A stretch of 35,057 bases of DNA from the NCBI GenBank assembly GCA_036500345.1, contig DASYCE010000024.1:1-35057 (forward strand), given 5' to 3'. Below the pieces are notes generated by a model. That model was not told the origin of the DNA. It searched no databases and worked only from the letters and a program-made list of their open reading frames with translations. Shown piece after piece: positions 29,852 through 35,057 of this stretch (positions within the stretch are counted from its first letter, which is position 1; every line of letters begins with the position of its first letter). The translations under genes were made by a program, and so were the position numbers. The stretch comes from Gemmatimonadales bacterium. GTDB lineage: Bacteria; Gemmatimonadota; Gemmatimonadetes; Gemmatimonadales; GWC2-71-9.

Positions 29852-30889
29852 ATGGACGTGCTGCGCCAGCGGCTCGCGGCCATCGCCACCCTCGACGCGC
29901 CGGCGCTCGAGGCCGAAGAGATCGCAGTACTCGGCCGCAAGCAGGGCGTCCTGACCCACCAGCTCAAGGAAGTCGCCGCGCTCCCGCTTGAAGAAAAGCG
30001 GGTGCGCGGTGCCGCCCTTAATGCCCTCAAGATCGAATTCGAAGCGGCGTTCGCCGCGCGACGTGCGGCACTCGCCGCCGCGACTGCCACCGCCGCAGCC
30101 CACGCGACCGATCGCTCCATGCCGGGACGCCGCGCCTGGCCCGGTTCGCTCCATCCTGTCACGGTCGTGATCGACGACATCGTGGCAATCTTCCGCGAAC
30201 TCGGCTTCGCCGTTGCCCTGGGCCCGGAGATCGAGAACGACGAGCGCAACTTCACGGCGCTCAACTTTCCGCCAGATCACCCGGCGCTCGACATGCACGA
30301 CACACTCTTCGTCGCGCCGATCGCCGGCGCCACGACCGACGAGCGCCTCCTCATGCGGACCCACACCTCGCCGGTGCAGATCCGGGTGATGCGAGAGGGG
30401 CCGCCCCCGTTCCGCGTGGTGATTCCCGGGGTCGCGTACCGCAATGATCCGTTCGACGCGTCGCACGCGCCGGCGTTCTCGCAGATCGAAGGGCTCGCCG
30501 TCGATGAGGGAATTTCGTTCGTCGACCTCAAGGCAACGCTGACACATTTTGCCGAGCGCTTCTTCGGGGCGTCGGTGAAGGTCCGCTTCCGCCCGTCGTT
30601 CTTCCCGTTCACGGAACCGTCGGCGGAGATGGATGTCTCGTGCACCATCTGCGGCGGGACCGGGTGCGGCGCGTGCAAGGGCACGGGGTGGATGGAGATT
30701 CTCGGGTGCGGGATGGTCCACGAGCAGGTGCTCCGGAATTGCGGCATCGATCCCGAGCGCTTCACCGGCTTCGCCTTCGGCATGGGGCCGCAACGGATGA
30801 CGATGGTCCGGTACGGGGTCCCTGACATCCGCCTCCTCTACGGCGGCGACATGCGCTTCCTGGCGCAGTTCGGCGGGGTGCGAGCGTGA
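29852..30889 (+). CDS. pheS: Phenylalanyl-tRNA synthetase alpha subunit
   Basis: PheS carries the class II catalytic core that activates phenylalanine. The 345-residue protein has an N-terminal coiled coil (about 1-85) for tRNA binding, then HPVTVVIDDIVAIFRELGFA and the family stretch EIENDERNFTALNFPPDHPA. LLMRTHTSPVQIRVM includes motif 2 elements, and FSQIEGLAVDEG and FRPSFFPFTEPSAEMDV follow. Motif 3 is GFAFGMGPQRMTMVRYGVPD. Residues about 264-291 carry a four-cysteine, zinc-binding-like insert (CTIC, CGAC), a variant found in some bacterial PheS. GTGA overlap couples it to pheT. Confidence 0.97.
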   Translation: MDVLRQRLAAIATLDAPALEAEEIAVLGRKQGVLTHQLKEVAALPLEEKRVRGAALNALKIEFEAAFAARRAALAAATATAAAHATDRSMPGRRAWPGSLHPVTVVIDDIVAIFRELGFAVALGPEIENDERNFTALNFPPDHPALDMHDTLFVAPIAGATTDERLLMRTHTSPVQIRVMREGPPPFRVVIPGVAYRNDPFDASHAPAFSQIEGLAVDEGISFVDLKATLTHFAERFFGASVKVRFRPSFFPFTEPSAEMDVSCTICGGTGCGACKGTGWMEILGCGMVHEQVLRNCGIDPERFTGFAFGMGPQRMTMVRYGVPDIRLLYGGDMRFLAQFGGVRA

Positions 30890-33264
30890 ACATCTCGCGG
30901 CAATGGATCGAAGCGTTCCTGCGCCAGCGAGTCGACAGTCGCGATGTTGCGTCGCGCCTCGCGATGCTCGGCGCACCGGTCGACGCAATCGAGCCGGTCG
31001 GAGCGGATCTCGGCGGGTTTGTCGTCGCGCTCGTCACCGACGCGAAGCCGCATCCGAACGCCGACAAGCTGCGGGTCACCACCGTGGACGACGGGACCGG
31101 TACGCTGCACAACGTCGTCTGCGGTGCACCGAATGTCGTCGCCGGCGGCAAGTATCCGTTTGCCCGCCTCGGCACCGTGATGCCGAGCGGCATCACGATC
31201 GAACGCCGCAAGCTTCGCGGCGAATACTCCGAGGGGATGCTCTGTTCGGCCCGGGAGCTCGGCCTCGGCGACGACCACGACGGCCTGCTCACACTGCAGA
31301 CCGATGCGGCGCCCGGCACACCGATCACGTCGGTGATCGAGGGAAGCGACGAACGCCTTGTCGTCGATGTCACGCCCAATCGCGGCGACCTCCTGGGACA
31401 CAAGGGCGTCGCGCGCGAACTCGCGGCATCGTACGGCGTGCCGTTCCGGCTTCCCGAAATTCCCGGCGAAGTCACCATCGATCTCCCGCAACCCACGCGG
31501 TACGGTGACGAAGCGCCCGCGGGTGGCGTGCGGATCGCCATTGACGATCGCGACGGATGCGGCCGCTTCCTCGCCGCGGTGATCCGCGACGTCACGATCG
31601 GCGATTCGCCGGAATGGCTGCAGCGCAGGCTACGCGCGGTCGGGCTTCGTCCGATCAACAATGTCGTGGACGCGACCAACTACGTGATGTACGAACTCAA
31701 CCAGCCGATGCACGCCTACGATGCGGCGACGTTGCGTGGCCCGTCGGTGATCGTTCGATCCGCGCGGAGCGGCGAGCGTCTCACGACACTCGACGGCGTC
31801 GATCATCTCCTCCCCGAGGGCACGCTGGTGATCGCGGACGCCGAGCGGGTGATCGGCATCGCGGGAGTGATGGGCGGTCGGGCGACCGAAGTCTCGCCGA
31901 GCACGACGTCGATCGTGCTCGAGTGCGCCTGGTTCGATCCCGCGCGGGTGCGACGCGGACGGCGCGGCGTCAACCTCTCGACCGATGCATCGCACCGATT
32001 CGAGCGCGGCGTCGATCGGTGGGGAGCAGTCGACGCCTTCCGCCGCTGCATCCGGCTGATCGTCACCGTGGCCGGCGGTCAGCTCGACGGCCCCGCGGTC
32101 GATTGTCTCCCGGCGCCGGTGCACCCGCCGCGCATCTTCCTTCGCCCCGCACGCGTGGCCCAGGTGCTGGGTGTCGATCTCGCGTGGGCGGAGATCGAAC
32201 AGCGGCTGGTCGCAATCGGCGCCACCGTCGTGAGCAAGCCCGACGACGGCCGGATCGCGGTCGACGTCCCGGGGTGGCGCTCGGACCTGGTGAGCGAGAT
32301 CGACCTGATCGAAGAAGTGGTTCGCCACTACGGCTACGATCGAGTGCCGGCCGAGATGCGTCCATTCCGCCCCGGGCGCCGCGTCGACGATCCGGCGTGG
32401 CATGCCTCGCAGCTCGTTCGCACCGCACTTGCCGGCCGCGGGCTGGCCGAGGTGTTGACGCTGCCGATGGTAGCATCGGCCGGACCGACGGCCCCACGCT
32501 TGCTCAATCCGCTTTCCGCGGATCACCAGGTCCTTCGCGACACGCTGCTTCCGTCCCTCGTCTCGCAGGTCGAGGGGAACTGGGCGATGCACACCGCCGA
32601 CGTCAGGCTCTTCGAACTCGGCACCGTGTTCACGATCGACGCGCGAGCCGGGGCTCCGGTCGAGGCACTGCACGCCGCTTTCGCCATTACCGGCGCCCGG
32701 CGCCCACTGCATTGGTCCGATCACGGCACGGGACCGGTCTGGGACGAGTGGGACGCCAGGGCAATCTTCGAGACGCTGGTCGAACTGGCGCAACCCAGTG
32801 CGGCGATCCAAGTTGAAGCTGACGGATGGGTGGCGGTCCTCCCCGGAGGACGCGTGGTCGGACGGGCGAATCCGCTGGTGGCCGACGCCCCGCCGTGGGC
32901 CGCACCGCTATTCGGTGGAGAAGTCGAGGTGGCGCCACGCATCCGGTCGACAGCCCGCTTCGAACCACTTCCGGTCTACCCGGCGGTGACGCGTGATCTG
33001 GCGCTCCTCGCAGGCATGGATCAACCAATCGAAGAGGTGCTGGGGCTGTTGCGCGATCGCGGACGCCGTCATGCGCTGGAATCGACGACTGTGCTCGATG
33101 AGTATCGCGGCAAGGGGCTGCCGGAGGGGAAACGGAGCGTCACGGTTCGGCTGGTCTTTCGAGCTGCTGACCGGACTTTGACAGACGCGGAAGTCGATCA
33201 GGCAGTCGGACGCCTGCGGACTTCGCTGGAGCGCGAACGTGACGTCGCCATACGCACGGCCTGA
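30886..33264 (+). CDS. pheT: Phenylalanyl-tRNA synthetase beta subunit
   Basis: PheT forms the alpha2-beta2 synthetase with PheS, binds tRNA and edits misacylated Tyr-tRNA. The 792-residue product contains the EMAP-II-like tRNA-binding domain (about 39-150; FVVALVTDAKPHPNADKLRV), the B3/B4 editing module (about 210-380; RPINNVVDATNYVMYELNQP), B5 (about 405-480), a catalytic-like domain and the C-terminal ferredoxin-fold anticodon-binding domain (about 695-792; YPAVTRDLALLAGMDQPIEE). Length is typical. The GTG start overlaps pheS. The last 26 nt overlap the start of the small coiled-coil gene. Confidence 0.98.
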   Translation: MNISRQWIEAFLRQRVDSRDVASRLAMLGAPVDAIEPVGADLGGFVVALVTDAKPHPNADKLRVTTVDDGTGTLHNVVCGAPNVVAGGKYPFARLGTVMPSGITIERRKLRGEYSEGMLCSARELGLGDDHDGLLTLQTDAAPGTPITSVIEGSDERLVVDVTPNRGDLLGHKGVARELAASYGVPFRLPEIPGEVTIDLPQPTRYGDEAPAGGVRIAIDDRDGCGRFLAAVIRDVTIGDSPEWLQRRLRAVGLRPINNVVDATNYVMYELNQPMHAYDAATLRGPSVIVRSARSGERLTTLDGVDHLLPEGTLVIADAERVIGIAGVMGGRATEVSPSTTSIVLECAWFDPARVRRGRRGVNLSTDASHRFERGVDRWGAVDAFRRCIRLIVTVAGGQLDGPAVDCLPAPVHPPRIFLRPARVAQVLGVDLAWAEIEQRLVAIGATVVSKPDDGRIAVDVPGWRSDLVSEIDLIEEVVRHYGYDRVPAEMRPFRPGRRVDDPAWHASQLVRTALAGRGLAEVLTLPMVASAGPTAPRLLNPLSADHQVLRDTLLPSLVSQVEGNWAMHTADVRLFELGTVFTIDARAGAPVEALHAAFAITGARRPLHWSDHGTGPVWDEWDARAIFETLVELAQPSAAIQVEADGWVAVLPGGRVVGRANPLVADAPPWAAPLFGGEVEVAPRIRSTARFEPLPVYPAVTRDLALLAGMDQPIEEVLGLLRDRGRRHALESTTVLDEYRGKGLPEGKRSVTVRLVFRAADRTLTDAEVDQAVGRLRTSLERERDVAIRTA

Positions 33265-33553
33265 CCAGGCGGCATTGGGCGAACTCGAGCGGCTCCTCGG
33301 TCACCTGACTGAGGAACTGTCAGCGTGGCGTCGTCGCTGCCAGAAAGCCGAAACCGAACTGCACCATCTCAAGGCGCAGGGCGGGATGGTACCGGGTGAC
33401 GATGTGGCCCGTGTCCGCGGCCGGCTCCTCGACTTCGAGCGAGAGAATCTCGACTTGCACGCTCGCGTTGATAAGGCGCGAGAGATGGTGACCCGGCTGC
33501 AGCAGCGTCTCGCCTTTCTCGAGGCCGAAGCGCCGACGGATTCGGCCCGATGA
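33239..33553 (+). CDS. Small coiled-coil protein between pheT and zapA (unknown)
   Basis: A 104-residue acidic/basic protein that is predicted helical over nearly its whole length. The two helical segments are LGELERLLGHLTEELSAWRR followed by CQKAETELHHLKAQG, and ARVRGRLLDFERENLDLHAR followed by VDKAREMVTRLQQRLAFLEA. A turn with GMVPGDD separates them. No family is recognised. The GTG start lies 26 nt inside the end of pheT, and the stop overlaps zapA as ATGA, so it is translated with zapA. Size, coiled coil and position suggest a cell-division cofactor of the ZapB kind or a ZapA partner, but this is inference. An alternative is a short leader-like gene without function. Confidence 0.72.
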   Translation: MTSPYARPDQAALGELERLLGHLTEELSAWRRRCQKAETELHHLKAQGGMVPGDDVARVRGRLLDFERENLDLHARVDKAREMVTRLQQRLAFLEAEAPTDSAR

Positions 33554-33867
33554 CCTCTCCCGCGAAGACGCTGGTTCGGGTGCAGGTGGGCGGCGAAGAG
33601 TTGCAGCTTCGCACCGAACTGCCACCCGACTACGCGCGCGAAGTCGCTGCGCACTTTGACGAAGCGCTGCGGAAGATCCGCGCCGCGTCGCCATCGATCG
33701 AAGCATACAAGGCGGCGATCCTCGCCGGCCTGTCAGTGACGGATGAATTGTTCCGCGCCCGCACGGCCGATGGCGAGCTGGCCTCGCGGATCACGGCGTT
33801 GAGCGATGAACTCACCAGGCTCCTGCCGCCCACCAAGCGAACCTCGCGAGGCGCGGCCGGCGACTGA
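33550..33867 (+). CDS. zapA: Cell division protein ZapA
   Basis: A 105-residue ZapA-family protein that bundles FtsZ filaments and stabilises the Z-ring. The beta-hairpin part is VRVQVGGEELQLRTELPPDY, followed by AREVAAHFDEALRKIRAASP, and the long C-terminal helix is IEAYKAAILAGLSVTDELFR and onward. Overlap with the preceding gene (ATGA) and placement after pheST match the pheT-zapA order seen in Firmicutes and other phyla. The RNase Y gene follows after 36 nt. Confidence 0.9.
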   Translation: MTSPAKTLVRVQVGGEELQLRTELPPDYAREVAAHFDEALRKIRAASPSIEAYKAAILAGLSVTDELFRARTADGELASRITALSDELTRLLPPTKRTSRGAAGD

Positions 33868-33903
33868 CCACAATCCGGCCGTCTGCGCCGGTGGAGATAG
33901 ATG

Positions 33904-35057
33904 ATGGACAAGACGCTAATCGGTGCCGCCGGCGGCGGGATCGTGCTCGGCGCCGTGCTCGGAATCATCGTGTGGAATGCCATCCTCACCGCCCGCAAGC
34001 GTTCGGCAAAGGCGATCCTCGCCGCCGCCGAGATGCAGGCCGCGGAGCTCCGCAGCACGGCCGAGCGGGACGCGACAGTCGAGCGCGAGCGTCAGCTGGT
34101 CGCCGCGCGTGCCGAGTCCCTCGGCATCAAGGAGGAAGCGGTGCGCGACGCGTCGCGACGCCGCGAGGAACTCGAGCAGGCGGAACGGCGGCTCGCCAAC
34201 CGGGAGGCGGGAATCGGTGAGCGGCAGGATCGCCTCCGCACCGACGAGCGCACCCTCGAGCAGCGCCGCAACGATCTCACGACCAAGGAGACCGGGGTCG
34301 CAGCACTGCAGGCGGAGGTGCAGCGCGACAAGCGCGATGCGCAACTGCGCCTCGAACGTGTCGCTGCCCTCACCGCCGAGGAAGCAGCGCGCGAGATACG
34401 CCAGCAGGTCGAGGACGAAGCGCGCACCAGTGCGGCCGCAATGGCGCGCGAGATTCGCGAGAAGGCACGGCGCGACGCCGAGAAGGATGGTCGCCGGATC
34501 ATCGCGATGGCGACGCAGCGACTCGCGGCGGAGCACACGGCGGAGACGACGGTGGCATCCGTGGCGCTGCCGAGCGACGAGATGAAGGGGCGGATCATCG
34601 GTCGTGAAGGGCGCAACATCCGGGCCTTTGAGCTGGCGACCGGTGTCGACGTGATCATCGACGACACCCCCGACGCAGTGGGCATTTCCTGCTTCGACCC
34701 GATTCGCCGCGAGGTCGCACGCCGGGCGCTCGAAGCGCTCATCGCCGACGGCCGGATCCATCCGGGGCGCGTCGAGGAACTCGTCACCAAGACCCGCGCC
34801 GAACTCGACAAGCAGCTGGTGGAGCTGGGCGAACAGGCGGCGTACGATGTCGGGGTCCACGGGCTGCATCCCGAGATCATCAAGTTGATCGGCCGGATGC
34901 GCTATCGGACGTCGTACGGCCAGAATCTCTACGAACATTCCAAGGAAGTTGCGTGGCTAGCGGGAATGATGGCCGCAGAGCTGCACCTCGACGTGGCGCT
35001 CGCCAAGCGCGGCGGACTGCTGCACGACATGGGGAAGGTCCTCACGCATGAGAGTGA
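33904..35057 (+). CDS. rny: Ribonuclease Y (C-terminus beyond window)
   Basis: RNase Y is a membrane-anchored endoribonuclease that starts mRNA decay. The visible 384 codons begin with an N-terminal membrane segment (LIGAAGGGIVLGAVLGIIVW, about 5-24). A long charged coiled coil occupies about 30-210. The KH domain follows (SDEMKGRIIGREGRNIRAFE and VDVIIDDTPDAVGISCFDPI), then the start of the HD domain (YGQNLYEHSKEVAWLAG and GGLLHDMGK). The gene is open at the right edge of the window, so the rest of the HD domain is missing by truncation only. Two ATGs (33901, 33904) are possible; GGAG at 33893-33896 gives a 7-nt spacing to 33904. It lies after zapA and could share its transcript. Confidence 0.96.
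   Translation, partial: MDKTLIGAAGGGIVLGAVLGIIVWNAILTARKRSAKAILAAAEMQAAELRSTAERDATVERERQLVAARAESLGIKEEAVRDASRRREELEQAERRLANREAGIGERQDRLRTDERTLEQRRNDLTTKETGVAALQAEVQRDKRDAQLRLERVAALTAEEAAREIRQQVEDEARTSAAAMAREIREKARRDAEKDGRRIIAMATQRLAAEHTAETTVASVALPSDEMKGRIIGREGRNIRAFELATGVDVIIDDTPDAVGISCFDPIRREVARRALEALIADGRIHPGRVEELVTKTRAELDKQLVELGEQAAYDVGVHGLHPEIIKLIGRMRYRTSYGQNLYEHSKEVAWLAGMMAAELHLDVALAKRGGLLHDMGKVLTHES

Noticed and set aside
33868-33903. Possible 6S RNA after zapA, as in Enterobacteria
   Set aside because: The gap is only 36 nt, far too short for 6S RNA.

Overview
The window is GC-rich bacterial chromosome made almost entirely of housekeeping genes. Codons prefer G or C at the third position, and many genes start with GTG. 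The heptose kinase points to a Gram-negative envelope. The gene order (obg, dprA, hemW, hrcA, dnaJ, prmA, rsmE, HIT, rpsU, yqeY, mutS2, dnaG, zinc-ribbon protein, recJ, rsmD, coaD, and later infC, rpmI, rplT, pheS, pheT, zapA, rny) together with TAnCTT-like -10 elements suggests Gemmatimonadota or a relative in the FCB group. This placement is inference; there is no 16S gene in the window.

Layout. Positions 1-1381 hold two divergent GT4-type glycosyltransferases; the leftward one is cut by the window edge. Positions 1382-1845 are a gene-free, relatively AT-rich stretch. It is followed by two tRNAs, one with a CAT anticodon and one Val(CAC), and a perfect 15-bp terminator. A leftward heptose-7-phosphate kinase gene (2236-3237) faces away from a rightward run that never leaves the + strand again. 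That run contains asparaginase, a CMD-family protein, Obg, DprA, HemW, HrcA, DnaJ, PrmA, RsmE and HIT (3333-12294). Next comes a variant of the macromolecular-synthesis operon, from rpsU to recJ (12387-19701), continuing into rsmD, coaD, pta, an anti-sigma partner-switching trio and rsmA (19698-24834). A Rex repressor gene with its own operator, a DEDDh exonuclease and a metallo-beta-lactamase-fold hydrolase follow (24861-27231). Then come a predicted lipoprotein (27285-28517), a structured infC leader, infC-rpmI-rplT-pheS-pheT, a small coiled-coil protein, zapA and a truncated rny.

The genes are packed tightly. Fourteen junctions are 4-nt ATGA or GTGA stop/start overlaps, which implies translational coupling. 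Two more junctions look like CTGA overlaps that would start recJ and the PP2C phosphatase at CTG. Where genes are not coupled (glycosyltransferase, hldE, asparaginase, hemW, hrcA), a TAnCTT-like hexamer lies 5-8 nt before the start codon, as expected for leaderless transcripts. No mobile element, CRISPR array or prophage was seen. The points most worth following are the leaderless-promoter pattern, the CTGA starts, the Rex operator that abuts its own start codon, and the infC leader RNA.
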